A DNA stretch of 64,000 bases from Paludibacter sp. (GTDB lineage Bacteria; Bacteroidota; Bacteroidia; Bacteroidales; Paludibacteraceae). Shown in pieces: positions 9,131-18,829 of this stretch. The DNA is taken from NCBI GenBank assembly GCA_028710895.1, contig JAQTTH010000003.1, positions 310,001-374,000 of the forward strand, written 5' to 3'. The notes beneath the pieces are model-generated. The model was given only the letters and a program-made list of their open reading frames with translations, had not been told where the DNA came from and made no database searches. How positions within the stretch are numbered: the stretch's first letter is position 1; each line of letters opens with the position of its first letter. A program made the position numbers and the translations under genes.

Positions 9131-11323
9131 TTAATTTCCTATTTCTGAGAGGAATTTTATGCGAACTAATCTTACTTCGGTTTCACTGAAGTCATCTTCA
9201 CCTAAATCATTCAGAGCAGCATCGATGCTGTCGGTTTCAGCAGAACTGAAATATTCAAATATCTCATCAATGTGATCCGGATCCATAATTTCATCCAAGA
9301 AGTAATCAATGTTGATTTTGGTGCCTGAATATACAATTGCTTCAATTTCGTCGAGCAATTCGAAGATGTCCAAGCCTTTCGACAGGGCGATATCATCCAA
9401 CGCAATTTTGCGGTCGATGGCCTGTATGATAGAGACTTTTAGCTTCGATTTGTTTGCCACTGTGCGAACGCGAAGGTCTTCAGGACGTATAATTTCGTTT
9501 TCCTTTACGTGTTCTTTAATCAACTTCAGAAATTCTTCACCGTAGCGTTTTGCTTTTCCAGCTCCAACTCCGGGAATATTCTGTAGCTCATCCATGGTAA
9601 TAGGGTAGCTTGTTGCCATAGCTTCCAACGATGGATCCTGGAATATCACGAACGGAGGTACTTCCAGTTTCTTCGACAGCTTTTTACGCAAGTCTTTGAG
9701 AATGGAAAATAGCACGTCATCAGCAGCACAGGTTCCACCTCCGCTTCTTCCGCCTACTGTAGCTTCTTCTTCCTCATCATCAAACTCATTGTCTTTTACA
9801 ATAGGGAATGGTTGAGGTTTTTTCAAATAAGCTTTACCTGCAGGAGTCAACTTCAATAAACCGTAGTTTTCGATGTCTTTAGATATAAAGCCGGCAATCA
9901 TAGCCTGACGTATAACTGCATGTAACAGTTTATCATCTTCATCTGATGCTGAGCTAAAGTTTTCTAATTCATCGTGTTGATACGATTTAATGTCGGATGT
10001 TTCATTCCCTTTTAGAATGTCAACAATGTGTTCTGCTTTGAACTTCTCTTTTACCAATAAAATGGTTTCCAATACCAATGACAATAATTCTTGTCCTTCT
10101 ACAAATTTTCTAGGTTTCATACAGTTATCACAGCACCCACAGTTCTCTTCCATGTACTCTTCTCCAAAATAATGAAGTAAAAGTTTTCTTCTACAAACGG
10201 AAGACTCTGCATATGCCTGCGTTTCCAATAATAATTGATTGCCAATTTCCTGCTCGGCCACGGGTTTGCCTTGCATAAATTTGCGTAGTTTATCTAAATC
10301 TTTATATGCGTAAAATGCGATACATTGTCCTTCGCCACCATCACGGCCACCACGTCCCGTTTCCTGATAGTATCCTTCCAGACTTTTTGGCATGTCGTAA
10401 TGCAATACATAACGAACATCCGGTTTGTCAATTCCCATTCCGAAAGCAATTGTTGCCACAATTACTTCCACTTTTTCCATCAGAAATCTGTCCTGATTTT
10501 CGCTTCGCATGGCCGAATCCATTCCTGCATGGTATGGGAGAGCAGCTATACCATTCATAACAAGTGTTTCGGATAATTCCTCTACCTTTTTACGGCTCAG
10601 ACAATATATGATTCCTGATTTTCCGGCTTGTGAACGAATGTATTTTATAATGTCTTTGTCTACCAGGTTCGTTTTCGGACGAACTTCGTAATATAAATTT
10701 GCACGGTTGAACGACGATTTAAATACCGTGGCATTCAGCATGCCTAAGTTTTTCTGTATGTCATGTTGTACCTTTGGTGTTGCGGTAGCTGTAAGGGCTA
10801 TCAAAGGTGCAGCTCCAATGTCATTTATGATCGGACGAATACGACGGTACTCCGGGCGGAAATCATGTCCCCATTCCGATATACAATGTGCCTCATCTAC
10901 TGCGTAAAAAGATATTTTGAGTTGTTTTAGAAACTCGATATTTTCTTCTTTAGTGAGCGATTCGGGAGCAACATATAGCAACTTTGTTTTGCCGGATAAT
11001 ATGTCTGCTTTAACCTGGTCAATTGCCTGTCGGGTGAGCGACGAATTGATAAAATGCGCAATGCCATCTTCTTCACTGAAATTTCTCATTGCATCTACCT
11101 GATTTTTCATCAATGCAATCAAAGGAGAAATAACAATAGCAGTCCCTTCCATGATCAAAGATGGAAGTTGATAGCACAAAGACTTTCCTCCACCCGTTGG
11201 CATCAACACAAAAGTGTCTTTTCCGTCAAGCACATTTTGAATAATTGCTTCCTGGTTTCCCTTGAAATTGTCGAAACCGAAGTTCTTTTTCAACTGCGTT
11301 GTTAAAGCAGATAGTTTGGCCAT
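9131..11323 (-). CDS. recQ: ATP-dependent DNA helicase RecQ
   Basis: A 3'-5' DNA helicase of 730 residues for recombination and replication-fork repair. Order of domains: Q-motif Gln24; Walker A MPTGGGKS (Lys47); DEAH box with the RecQ aromatic loop (VDEAHCISEWGHDFRPEY); helicase C domain with GMGIDKPDVR and QETGRGGRDG; the zinc-binding Cys set (CRRKLLLHYF, then CGCCDNC); a winged-helix RQC domain; an HRDC domain at about 535-610; and a C-terminal helical extension of about 120 residues after HRDC, which is longer than in E. coli RecQ (609 residues) and common in Bacteroidetes. It ends at the terminator shared with the upstream small gene. Confidence 0.96.
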   Translation of the reverse strand: MAKLSALTTQLKKNFGFDNFKGNQEAIIQNVLDGKDTFVLMPTGGGKSLCYQLPSLIMEGTAIVISPLIALMKNQVDAMRNFSEEDGIAHFINSSLTRQAIDQVKADILSGKTKLLYVAPESLTKEENIEFLKQLKISFYAVDEAHCISEWGHDFRPEYRRIRPIINDIGAAPLIALTATATPKVQHDIQKNLGMLNATVFKSSFNRANLYYEVRPKTNLVDKDIIKYIRSQAGKSGIIYCLSRKKVEELSETLVMNGIAALPYHAGMDSAMRSENQDRFLMEKVEVIVATIAFGMGIDKPDVRYVLHYDMPKSLEGYYQETGRGGRDGGEGQCIAFYAYKDLDKLRKFMQGKPVAEQEIGNQLLLETQAYAESSVCRRKLLLHYFGEEYMEENCGCCDNCMKPRKFVEGQELLSLVLETILLVKEKFKAEHIVDILKGNETSDIKSYQHDELENFSSASDEDDKLLHAVIRQAMIAGFISKDIENYGLLKLTPAGKAYLKKPQPFPIVKDNEFDDEEEEATVGGRSGGGTCAADDVLFSILKDLRKKLSKKLEVPPFVIFQDPSLEAMATSYPITMDELQNIPGVGAGKAKRYGEEFLKLIKEHVKENEIIRPEDLRVRTVANKSKLKVSIIQAIDRKIALDDIALSKGLDIFELLDEIEAIVYSGTKINIDYFLDEIMDPDHIDEIFEYFSSAETDSIDAALNDLGEDDFSETEVRLVRIKFLSEIGN

Positions 11324-11499
11324 ATCATGACTTGTGTAAAAAAATGAATGCGAAAGTAGTATTTAATGTCGAATTATATGCACTTAATGAACTATTTTTT
11401 CATTGTTTAATGCTAATAAACTCTAATTTGTATTTAGTTTGACTGTTCTTTTGTCTAACAAAAATATAAACAGATTTTAAATATACAACATGTTTTGAG

Positions 11500-11543
11500 A
11501 AAAAAAACAGGATATTAACTAATTAATTTAGTCAACATCCTGT
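11500..11543 (-). terminator. Intrinsic terminator of clpX
   Basis: Read on the minus strand, a 14-bp stem with a few G-U pairs (11543-11530 with 11520-11507) around a short A/T loop is followed by a run of eight T. It lies 46 bp after the clpX stop. The rest of 11324-11588, between recQ and clpX, holds nothing else I can identify. Confidence 0.8.
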
Positions 11544-11588
11544 CATTGTATTTTAATCTGTTGTAATGTAGCTGTATAGCTGTTTTGC

Positions 11589-12824
11589 TTACGCTGTTTT
11601 TAACCGATTGATATTTGCTTTTTCAATTTTACTTTGGGCGTAAGGGAGCGAAATAATTAGTTTCTTCTCATTTTTCGAAGGCATCTCAAACATTTCATCC
11701 ATCATGATGGTTTCTGTGATTGATCGTAGACCACGCGCACCTAATTTAAACTCAATGGCTTTGTCGACAATATAATCCAACACTTCATCATCAAATATCA
11801 ACTCAATTCCATCCATATTGAATAATTTTGAGTATTGTTTGATAATTGAGTTTTTTGGTTCTGTCAGAATACGACGAAGTGCATCCCGATCCAATGGCTC
11901 CAGATAAGTAAGGATTGGTAAACGCCCAATAATCTCCGGAATTAAACCAAACGATTTTAAATCCTGAGGAGCAATGTATTGAAGCAGATTCTTTTTATCT
12001 ACCTGCTCGTTTTCTTTGCCGGCATTGTAACCAACAACACGGGTATTCAGGCGCGAAGCAATTTTTTTCTCAATGCCATCGAAAGCACCTCCACATACAA
12101 ATAAAATGTTTTGCGTGTTTACGGCAATCATTTTTTGGTCGGGGTGTTTGCGTCCACCTTGTGGTGGAACATTTACAACGGCACCTTCCAGAAGCTTCAA
12201 CAAGCCTTGTTGAACACCTTCGCCACTTACATCGCGGGTAATGCTTGGATTGTCGCCTTTGCGGGCAATCTTGTCAATTTCATCTATGAAAACTATACCG
12301 CGCTCTGCCGCTTTTACATCGTAATCGGCAACCTGTAGCAGACGGGTAAGAATGCTTTCGATATCTTCACCTACATATCCTGCTTCGGTCAAAACAGTGG
12401 CATCGACAATTGTGAATGGCACATGAAGTTTGCGGGCAATCGTTTTGGCAAGTAATGTTTTACCGGTACCGGTATAACCAACCATGATAATGTTTGATTT
12501 TTCAATCTCAACATCATCATTTGCATCTTCCTGCATCAGGCGTTTGTAGTGGTTGTAAACAGCTACAGACAGGTATCTTTTAGCTTCGTTTTGTCCAATT
12601 ACATACTGGTCGAGGTATTCTTTTATCTCAACAGGTTTTGGGACTTGCTCTTTCTTTAAGTTGGGCAGATTTGTTTTCTTAGAAGAATTTTCTTTTACAA
12701 TTTCTGCCGCTTGTACAGCGCAGTCGTTGCAGATATGCGCTCCATCCTGTCCCATGATGAAAAAATCAACCTGTGACTCGGGGCGACCACAGAAACTGCA
12801 ATGTTTGGAATTATTTTTAGCCAT
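11589..12824 (-). CDS. clpX: ATP-dependent Clp protease ATP-binding subunit ClpX
   Basis: AAA+ unfoldase of 411 residues that recognises tagged substrates and feeds them into ClpP. The N-terminal C4 zinc-binding domain has Cys9, Cys12, Cys32 and Cys35. Walker A is GYTGTGKT (Lys122), Walker B is [10 protein letters not shown], and the sensor-2 motif is GARGLRSI. The RKHPD/RLNTR region gives the pore and hinge loops. It lies 113 bp after clpP in the same direction; tig-clpP-clpX is a widely conserved order that couples folding to proteolysis. The short gap has repeats but no obvious terminator, so co-transcription is likely. Confidence 0.97.
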   Translation of the reverse strand: MAKNNSKHCSFCGRPESQVDFFIMGQDGAHICNDCAVQAAEIVKENSSKKTNLPNLKKEQVPKPVEIKEYLDQYVIGQNEAKRYLSVAVYNHYKRLMQEDANDDVEIEKSNIIMVGYTGTGKTLLAKTIARKLHVPFTIVDATVLTEAGYVGEDIESILTRLLQVADYDVKAAERGIVFIDEIDKIARKGDNPSITRDVSGEGVQQGLLKLLEGAVVNVPPQGGRKHPDQKMIAVNTQNILFVCGGAFDGIEKKIASRLNTRVVGYNAGKENEQVDKKNLLQYIAPQDLKSFGLIPEIIGRLPILTYLEPLDRDALRRILTEPKNSIIKQYSKLFNMDGIELIFDDEVLDYIVDKAIEFKLGARGLRSITETIMMDEMFEMPSKNEKKLIISLPYAQSKIEKANINRLKTA

Positions 12825-12833
12825 GTTTATCAG

Positions 12834-12862
12834 TCTGTAGTCAAAAGTCTACAGTCAAAAGT
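12834..12862. repeat. Short repeat in the clpP-clpX gap
   Basis: The unit AGTCAAAAGT occurs twice in tandem, with CTGTAG and CTACAG forming a small inverted repeat. A similar GTCAAAAGTC stretch occurs upstream of pstB (about 39972-39981). It probably reflects low-complexity spacer DNA; no function is evident. Confidence 0.4.
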
Positions 12863-12937
12863 TGTTGTCGGATTTATTTAAAGGAGAATGCTAAAGAACT
12901 AATGTGCACAGTTCGCTACAATTGCCTACTGTTTTAC

Positions 12938-13615
12938 TTATTTCTTTTTCTCGTTGAATAGTACTTTATCAATCATACCATATTCCAATGCCTCACCGGA
13001 AGTCATCCAATAATCGCGGTCTGAATCTTTTTCGATACGCTCGAACGGATTGTTTGAGTGATCGGCTATGATTGTGTATAATTCTTTTTTGAGTTTCTGA
13101 ATTTCTCGGGCCGTAATTTCAATGTCTGAAGCCTGACCTTGTGCACCACCCATTGGTTGATGGATCATAACGCGCGAATGTTTCAGCGCTGAACGTTTTC
13201 CCTGAGCTCCGGCAACTAACAATACAGCTCCCATTGAAGCAGCCATACCTGTACAGATAGTGGCAACGTCCGAACTGATAAATTGCATTGTATCGTAAAT
13301 TCCCAATCCGGCGTAAACCGAACCACCGGGAGTGTTCAGGTAAATAGAAATGTCCTTACCCGGATCAGAAGAATCAAGGTAAAGTAACTGTGCCTGAATG
13401 ACATTAGCCGTATAATCGTCTACCTGAGTTCCGAGAAAAATAATCCGGTCCATCATTAGGCGGGAGAAAACATCCATTTGGGTTACGTTCAACTGACGCT
13501 CTTCGAGGATGGACGGAGAAATATAGTTGCTTGTAATATCGGCATATTTATCTAAAGCCAAACCATTCATGCCAAGATGTTTGGTTGCATAATTGCGAAA
13601 ATCGTTGTTGTTCAT
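12938..13615 (-). CDS. clpP: ATP-dependent Clp protease proteolytic subunit
   Basis: Serine protease subunit of the ClpXP tetradecamer. From ATG 13615 the protein has 225 residues with the catalytic triad Ser127 (GMAASMGA), His152 (MIHQPMGG) and Asp201 (SDRDYW). The frame is open further to an ATG at 13672, which would add 19 residues ([11 protein letters not shown]...). I chose 13615 because the length then fits the family with its usual short Bacteroidetes N-terminal extension. It lies between tig and clpX; a perfect 34-bp inverted repeat separates it from tig. Confidence 0.95.
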   Translation of the reverse strand: MNNNDFRNYATKHLGMNGLALDKYADITSNYISPSILEERQLNVTQMDVFSRLMMDRIIFLGTQVDDYTANVIQAQLLYLDSSDPGKDISIYLNTPGGSVYAGLGIYDTMQFISSDVATICTGMAASMGAVLLVAGAQGKRSALKHSRVMIHQPMGGAQGQASDIEITAREIQKLKKELYTIIADHSNNPFERIEKDSDRDYWMTSGEALEYGMIDKVLFNEKKK

Positions 13616-13726
13616 ATCTTTTGTAGTTTGAAAGTTTGTAAAACCTGATTGTCTATTAATTGGTTTGTTCAAAAATTAGACCGAATGATAAACCTGACAA
13701 AAAGTCAACTAACCCTGTTGAATTGA

Positions 13727-13805
13727 AAAAGGCTTTTAACCCTTACAAGAATCAAACAAAGATATAACTATTTTGTTTGATTCTTGTAAGGGTTAAAAGC
13801 CTTTT
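13727..13805. repeat. Perfect 34-bp inverted repeat between tig and clpP
   Basis: Arms 13727-13760 and 13772-13805 are exact reverse complements around an 11-nt loop. Each arm starts or ends with AAAAGGC/GCCTTTT, so it could act as a terminator for tig, although no long T-run follows on the minus strand beyond the arm itself. At 34 bp it is much longer than the other terminators in the window (9-20 bp). It may be an attenuator, an RNase III-type processing site or a small palindromic mobile repeat. Confidence 0.85.
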
Positions 13806-13839
13806 CTGCAAAATGTACGAGAATGATTGAGCGGATCAA

Positions 13840-15192
13840 TTATTTTGTCTCAAACATTTTGTTGAATTCTTCTATTGAAACTTCTTTGTTGTCCAATTTT
13901 ACAGCTTCTTTGACAATGGCGAATACTTTTTCTTCAGCCACTTTGTCAATCATATTTTTCAAAGTGTCTTCTTTCTTCATCATGTCTTTGGCATAGTTGG
14001 CAATGATTTCATCGTCCATGCCAATCATTCCGTATTGAGCAAACTGAGCTTTGGCCACTTTCTTGGCATATTCTTCAACATCAGCTGCTTCTACTTTAAT
14101 GTCGTTCGATTTAGCCAATTTGTCTTTAATCAGATGCCATTTCAGGTCAGCAATCATTTTCGAATAATCTTCTTCCAGCGTTTCAGGAGTCAGATTTTCG
14201 TTGCTAGACAATACCCAACGTTTCAGGAATGCATCAGGGAATGTAAGGCTGTCGAATTTGGCAACTAACGCTTCTTGTGCATCAACACCGAATTTGTATT
14301 CGCTGTCAGATACAAGGCTGTCCTGAATGTTTTCTTTGATTTTAGCGCGGAATTCTTCTTCGCTTGTTACAACGCCTTCGCCATAAACCTTATCGAACAA
14401 TTCCTGGTCGATAGCTGATTCATGATAGCGAGTAATGCTTTCAATTTTCAACTGGAAGTCGCTTGTAATGGTTTTTGCTTCGTCTTTCGAGATCTTAAGT
14501 AATGAACTTATTTCAGCTTCGTTTTCGAATGCAATAGTTGGGTTGAATGTAATTACATCACCTTTCTTTGCACCTACGAACAATGCTTTTTGCGCATCTT
14601 TCATGTAAGAAGCAGTCAATGCAGCATCCTGAACTTTAATTCCCGATTCGTTTACTTTGCCATTTGCCAATTCAAGCAATTCGCCTTTCAACATATCTTT
14701 TTCTTCTACAATTTCTTCCTGGATATATTTTCCGTAACGTCCGGTGTACGACTTAACCTGATTTTCAACCATTTCGTCGCTAACGGCAATAGTATAGAAT
14801 TTTACTTTGTCTTTTTTTGTCAACTCCACTTCGAATTCAGGTGCAATACCCAAATCAAAAACGAATTCAAAAGTTTCCTGATTATCGAAATCGATTGGCT
14901 GTTGTTCTGTTTCGTTCGGAAGTGGTTCACCAAGAATATTGATGTTGTTCTCGCGGATATAGTTGTACAGGTTGTCTGAAACCAATTTGTTGATTTCTTC
15001 TGCTAATACAGCTTTGCCATACATTTTTTTCACTAAACCGGCAGGTACCATGCCCGGACGGAAGCCAGGGATATTTGCTTTTTTGCGATAGTCGCGCAAC
15101 GTTTTGTCCACTTTCTCGGCATAATCCACTTTTTCAATGCGTAATGTTACAATTGCATTGTTTTGATCGAGGTCTTTTCTGACAATATTCAT
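13840..15192 (-). CDS. tig: Trigger factor chaperone
   Basis: Ribosome-associated chaperone of 450 residues that binds nascent chains at the exit tunnel. The N-terminal ribosome-binding domain carries the signature IPGFRPGMVP (about residues 39-48), the equivalent of the GFRxGKxP loop that docks on L23. The middle region is a divergent PPIase-like domain and the C-terminal region is helical and highly charged. Length and low PPIase conservation are as in other Bacteroidetes. It is the first gene of the tig-clpP-clpX cluster and has its own promoter upstream. Confidence 0.95.
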   Translation of the reverse strand: MNIVRKDLDQNNAIVTLRIEKVDYAEKVDKTLRDYRKKANIPGFRPGMVPAGLVKKMYGKAVLAEEINKLVSDNLYNYIRENNINILGEPLPNETEQQPIDFDNQETFEFVFDLGIAPEFEVELTKKDKVKFYTIAVSDEMVENQVKSYTGRYGKYIQEEIVEEKDMLKGELLELANGKVNESGIKVQDAALTASYMKDAQKALFVGAKKGDVITFNPTIAFENEAEISSLLKISKDEAKTITSDFQLKIESITRYHESAIDQELFDKVYGEGVVTSEEEFRAKIKENIQDSLVSDSEYKFGVDAQEALVAKFDSLTFPDAFLKRWVLSSNENLTPETLEEDYSKMIADLKWHLIKDKLAKSNDIKVEAADVEEYAKKVAKAQFAQYGMIGMDDEIIANYAKDMMKKEDTLKNMIDKVAEEKVFAIVKEAVKLDNKEVSIEEFNKMFETK

Positions 15193-15309
15193 ACGAATAG
15201 TAATTTGTTTTTAAGTTGTCGTATGGAACTTCTCCCGCCGCAACGGGGCTTGTTACATAATATAATAATAGTGTAATTTTCTGCTATTTATCTCATCTGT
15301 AATGGGGCG

Positions 15310-15317
15310 CAAAGGTA
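15310..15317 (-). promoter_or_regulatory. -7 element (TACCTTTG) for tig
   Basis: It matches TAnnTTTG on the minus strand and implies a leader of about 110 nt before tig. It lies in the 308-base gene-free stretch 15193-15500, which otherwise holds the terminator of the beta-barrel gene at 15428-15468. Confidence 0.55.
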
Positions 15318-15427
15318 CAAAAAAAAGAGATACGATGTTCTTTTTCTGCTTAAAAAAATATAAATGGCTTAAATTTTGATTGTCAGGAATTTACTCTAAC
15401 TTCGATGGCTGCTGGCTTTTATCTATT

Positions 15428-15468
15428 AAAAAAGAGAAATAACCACAAAATGGGTTATTTCTCTTTTT
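15428..15468. terminator. Intrinsic terminator after the outer-membrane protein gene
   Basis: The stem AAAAAGAGAAATAACC pairs with GGTTATTTCTCTTTTT across a short loop. It is A-rich on one side and T-rich on the other. It lies just after the stop of the minus-strand gene at 15501. Confidence 0.88.
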
Positions 15469-15500
15469 GTAAATATGATATGTTCTCTTTTGTCTGTTGA

Positions 15501-16145
15501 CTAAAACATATAAACCAGATTAAAAGATAGTACGCGATTTGTAGTCGTTGTGGCTGTTGGTAAGCCAGTGCTTGCAATGCCAATGTTTTTCAATCCCTGG
15601 CTCCAGGTTGCTCCAAGTTGTACTTTTCGGAATAATTCGATGCCTGCGCCAAAATTATAACCGTAGTCAATGCGATCAGTGATATTTGCAAAAGATGCTG
15701 TTTCAACTACGTTTGTTATTTCTTCAACTGTTTTTGCACTTAAGGCATATCCACCATATACGCCTCCAAAGCCGTAAATTCCCAAAAATCCCAACGTTAA
15801 GCGATAGCGCACATTAAATGGAACTTCGAGGTAGTTTATTTCTTTGTAGCCTTCTTTCAAATTGTTGCTAACACTTGTGCTGTCGAAATGAAATGTACTT
15901 CCTTTTTGCGAAAGTAAAGCTCCTATTTCAACGCCAAGTCCTGATTTTTTTGGCATAGCCTGATAGATTAATCCAATTTGATAGCCTGTCAGATTCTTTG
16001 AGTTGAAACTAGCTGCAATGTCAGCCTGACTAAACGATTTTATTTCATTTGCCATATTTACACCGGCTTTTATGCCCAATTGAGCATAAAGTCCCGATGT
16101 ACATAGTAACATGGTGATGAAAAAATAGATGTGTTTACCTTTCAT
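15501..16145 (-). CDS. Outer-membrane beta-barrel protein (PorT/OmpW-like porin family)
   Basis: A 214-residue protein with a signal peptide (MKGKHIYFFITMLLCTSGLYAQ) followed by LGIKAGVNMANE, the typical opening of Bacteroidetes small beta-barrel proteins. Alternating hydrophobic strands run to a C-terminal strand ending in Phe (FNLVYMF), the outer-membrane insertion signal. The function is unknown; such proteins are eight-stranded barrels used as adhesins, channels or assembly aids. The frame is open to a GTG at 16154, but the ATG at 16145 starts the signal peptide. It is monocistronic, with a terminator downstream. Confidence 0.8.
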   Translation of the reverse strand: MKGKHIYFFITMLLCTSGLYAQLGIKAGVNMANEIKSFSQADIAASFNSKNLTGYQIGLIYQAMPKKSGLGVEIGALLSQKGSTFHFDSTSVSNNLKEGYKEINYLEVPFNVRYRLTLGFLGIYGFGGVYGGYALSAKTVEEITNVVETASFANITDRIDYGYNFGAGIELFRKVQLGATWSQGLKNIGIASTGLPTATTTTNRVLSFNLVYMF

Positions 16146-16221
16146 AATAATCACAAATGAATAATATTTGACAATATAATAGCGTTTTTTAGACGGTATA
16201 TAAATGCTCAGACATTAATAA

Positions 16222-18021
16222 TTACTTTTTGGTCATACGTTTACGCTCGTTTTCGTCGAGGTAAATTTTACGCAGACGAATACTCTGCGGAGTAATTTCC
16301 ACGTATTCATCCTCTTTGATGTATTCCAATGCTTCTTCCAGGCTGAAAACAACCGGCGGAATCAATTTCGCTTTGTCGTCGGCTCCGGAGGCACGCATGT
16401 TGGTCAGTTTCTTCGATTTGGTTACGTTTACAACCATATCACCTTCTTTTGCGCTTTCACCAACTACCTGGCCTGAATAGATTTCATCTTGTGGGAAGAT
16501 AAAAAAGCGTCCGCGATCTTGTAATTTATCGATAGCATACGAAAATGCAGTTCCACTTTCCATGGCAATTATCGAGCCGTTTGTGCGTTTTTCGATATCA
16601 CCTTTGTATGGTTGATATTCCGAGAAACGATGCGACATAATTGCTTCACCTGCCGAAGCGGTCAAAACGCTGTTACGCAAACCGATAATTCCACGTGAAG
16701 GTATCAGGAATTCCAATTGGATACGGTCGTTCATTACCTCCATGCTTAGCATTTCGCCTTTACGAATTGCTACCATTTCAATAATCTTACCTGAACATTC
16801 TTCCGGAAGGTTGATTGTTAGTTGCTCGATTGGCTCGCAACGTTTCCCATCAATTTCTTTAAAGATAACCTGTGGCTGACCAACTTGTAGTTCGTAACCT
16901 TCGCGACGCATAGTTTCAATCAGTACCGACAAGTGGAGTACGCCACGTCCGTAAACGTTCCAAATATCTGAATCCAGATTCTTTTCAACGCGTAAGGCCA
17001 GGTTTTTGTCCAGTTCTTTCATTAAGCGGTCGTGAATGTGGCGTGATGTTACAAATTTTCCTTCTTTTCCGAAGAAAGGCGAAGTGTTGATTGTAAATAC
17101 CATACTCATAGTTGGTTCGTCAATTGCAATAGGAACCAGCGGTTCCGGATTTTGCAAGTCGCAAACTGAATCGCCGATTTCAAATCCTTCGATACCAACT
17201 AAGGCACAAATATCACCCGATTTTACTTCGGTAGCACGTGTACGACCCAGTCCGGTGAAAGTATGTAGTTCTTTAATGCGACATTTAATAGCTTTGCCAT
17301 CGCGTTTCACAAGGTTTACATCCATGCCTTCGCGCAAGGTGCCGCGGTGAACGCGACCTACAGCAATACGACCCACGTAAGATGAATAATCCAATGAAGT
17401 GATGAGCATTTGTGGTGTTCCTTCCAGGTATTCCGGTTCGGGGATATGTTCGATGATAGCATCGAGCAGTGGAACAATACTGTCAGTTTCGTTTTTCCAG
17501 TCTTCCGACATCCAGCCATTTTTGGCAGAGCCATAAATTGTGTGGAAATCTAATTGATCTTCGGTTGCATCCAGATTGTACATTAGGTCGAAAACCATTT
17601 CATGAACTTCGTCAGGACGACAGTTTGGTTTATCTACCTTGTTGATAACGACAATCGGTTTCAATCCAAGTTGTAAGGCTTTTTGCAACACAAAACGCGT
17701 TTGTGGCATTGGACCTTCGAAAGCATCAACCAATAGCAATACGCCGTCGGCCATGTTTAATACACGTTCTACTTCACCGCCAAAGTCGGAGTGACCCGGA
17801 GTGTCGATAATATTGATCTTGTATCCAAGGTAATCGATAGATACGTTTTTGGCTAATATGGTTATCCCGCGTTCACGTTCAAGGTCATTATTATCCATGA
17901 TTAACTCTCCCGCGTTTTCGTTGTCGCGGAACAAGTGTCCGGCTAATAACATCTTGTCAACCAGCGTAGTTTTTCCGTGGTCAACGTGGGCAATAATAGC
18001 AATGTTTCTAATTTTTTGCAT
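16222..18021 (-). CDS. typA: Translational GTPase TypA/BipA
   Basis: Ribosome-binding GTPase of 599 residues from the chosen start, involved in 50S assembly and stress adaptation. G1 is [10 protein letters not shown]3 is [10 protein letters not shown] and G4 is NKVD, all intact, followed by EF-G-like domains II, III and V and the BipA-specific C-terminal domain. The frame extends 13 codons upstream to an ATG at 18060, but a -7 promoter element (18048-18055) lies inside that extension, so the transcript would not contain it. ATG 18021 ([12 protein letters not shown]) matches the family start. Confidence 0.96.
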   Translation of the reverse strand: MQKIRNIAIIAHVDHGKTTLVDKMLLAGHLFRDNENAGELIMDNNDLERERGITILAKNVSIDYLGYKINIIDTPGHSDFGGEVERVLNMADGVLLLVDAFEGPMPQTRFVLQKALQLGLKPIVVINKVDKPNCRPDEVHEMVFDLMYNLDATEDQLDFHTIYGSAKNGWMSEDWKNETDSIVPLLDAIIEHIPEPEYLEGTPQMLITSLDYSSYVGRIAVGRVHRGTLREGMDVNLVKRDGKAIKCRIKELHTFTGLGRTRATEVKSGDICALVGIEGFEIGDSVCDLQNPEPLVPIAIDEPTMSMVFTINTSPFFGKEGKFVTSRHIHDRLMKELDKNLALRVEKNLDSDIWNVYGRGVLHLSVLIETMRREGYELQVGQPQVIFKEIDGKRCEPIEQLTINLPEECSGKIIEMVAIRKGEMLSMEVMNDRIQLEFLIPSRGIIGLRNSVLTASAGEAIMSHRFSEYQPYKGDIEKRTNGSIIAMESGTAFSYAIDKLQDRGRFFIFPQDEIYSGQVVGESAKEGDMVVNVTKSKKLTNMRASGADDKAKLIPPVVFSLEEALEYIKEDEYVEITPQSIRLRKIYLDENERKRMTKK

Positions 18022-18047
18022 GTAACACAATCTTTTTTTTGAGGGTG

Positions 18048-18055
18048 CAAAGTTA
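18048..18055 (-). promoter_or_regulatory. -7 element (TAACTTTG) for typA
   Basis: A minus-strand TAACTTTG followed by CACC is an exact TAnnTTTG match. No TTG was found at 19 nt upstream. It decides the typA start: transcription would begin near 18041, inside the longer reading frame. Confidence 0.6.
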
Positions 18056-18179
18056 GTCAAAATAATTCAATATCTATTTTATTTCCTAATTGAACTGAAT
18101 AAGAGGAGCTAAACCCTCAATATTTATGATTTCAATCTAAGTAATTTTAAAATATTATTACAAAAAGAAGTCTAATCTT

Positions 18180-18209
18180 TTGCGTACTAGAAAAAAAGCA
18201 GTACTTTTG
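18180..18209 (+). promoter_or_regulatory. Consensus promoter of rplS
   Basis: TTG at 18180-18182, exactly 19 nt, then TACTTTTG at 18202-18209. This is the full Bacteroidetes primary-sigma consensus TTG-N19-TAnnTTTG. Transcription would start near 18216, giving a leader of about 80 nt before rplS. Confidence 0.8.
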
Positions 18210-18294
18210 CAGTCCAAATTTTAGCGTAATCTCTGACAGAATAAGTGAGGTCTGTGAATATTGCGCATAATATTAATTAAACAAAAGAGCAATA

Positions 18295-18642
18295 ATGGAC
18301 TTAATTAAAGTTGCAGAACAAGCATTTCTTGTTGAAAAAACGCACCCTGAATTTAAAGCCGGTGATACAGTAACTGTAGCATACCGTATTATTGAAGGTA
18401 GCAAAGAACGTATTCAGGAATATCGTGGCGATGTTATCAAAATCGTTGGTCACGAAGGTAAAAAACGTTTTACTGTACGTAAAATGTCTGGAAACGTTGG
18501 AGTAGAACGTATTTTCCCATTGGATTCACCATTTATCGAAAGTATTGCCGTAAACAAACGCGGTAAAGTACGTCGCGCTAAATTGTATTATTTACGTGCA
18601 CTTACCGGTAAGAAAGCAAGAATCAAAGAACGTCGCGTGTAA
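18295..18642 (+). CDS. rplS: 50S ribosomal protein L19
   Basis: A 115-residue basic protein that sits at the 30S-50S interface. It has the family pattern: [13 protein letters not shown], the EYRGDVIKI strand and the C-terminal [17 protein letters not shown]. It is monocistronic here, with a consensus promoter upstream and a strong terminator 24 bp after the stop. The usual neighbours rpsP, rimM and trmD are not present. Confidence 0.97.
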   Translation: MDLIKVAEQAFLVEKTHPEFKAGDTVTVAYRIIEGSKERIQEYRGDVIKIVGHEGKKRFTVRKMSGNVGVERIFPLDSPFIESIAVNKRGKVRRAKLYYLRALTGKKARIKERRV

Positions 18643-18665
18643 TCGCAAACTTCTTAGAAGAAATA

Positions 18666-18703
18666 AAAAAAGAGAAATCCGATTATCGGGTTTCTCTTTT
18701 TTT
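18666..18703. terminator. Intrinsic terminator of rplS
   Basis: A hairpin built from AAAAAAAGAGAAA and CCGATTATCGG and closed by TTTCTCTTTTTTT. It has a long T-run and follows 24 bp after the stop. Confidence 0.92.
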
Positions 18704-18754
18704 GTCGATTACATAAACTGTTTTTAGCTATTTTATTCTTCCCCAAAAAAAGAG

Positions 18755-18762
18755 TATATTTG
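18755..18762 (+). promoter_or_regulatory. -7 element (TATATTTG) for the mlaE-mlaF-xth operon
   Basis: An exact TAnnTTTG match. Transcription would start near 18769. That makes an upstream in-frame ATG at 18767 unlikely and supports the start at 18830. Confidence 0.6.
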
Positions 18763-18829
18763 CAACTTGTATGTTTTTATACAAGTTCATTGTTACTTAC
18801 TCAACACTAATTACTTACAACCATATCAT

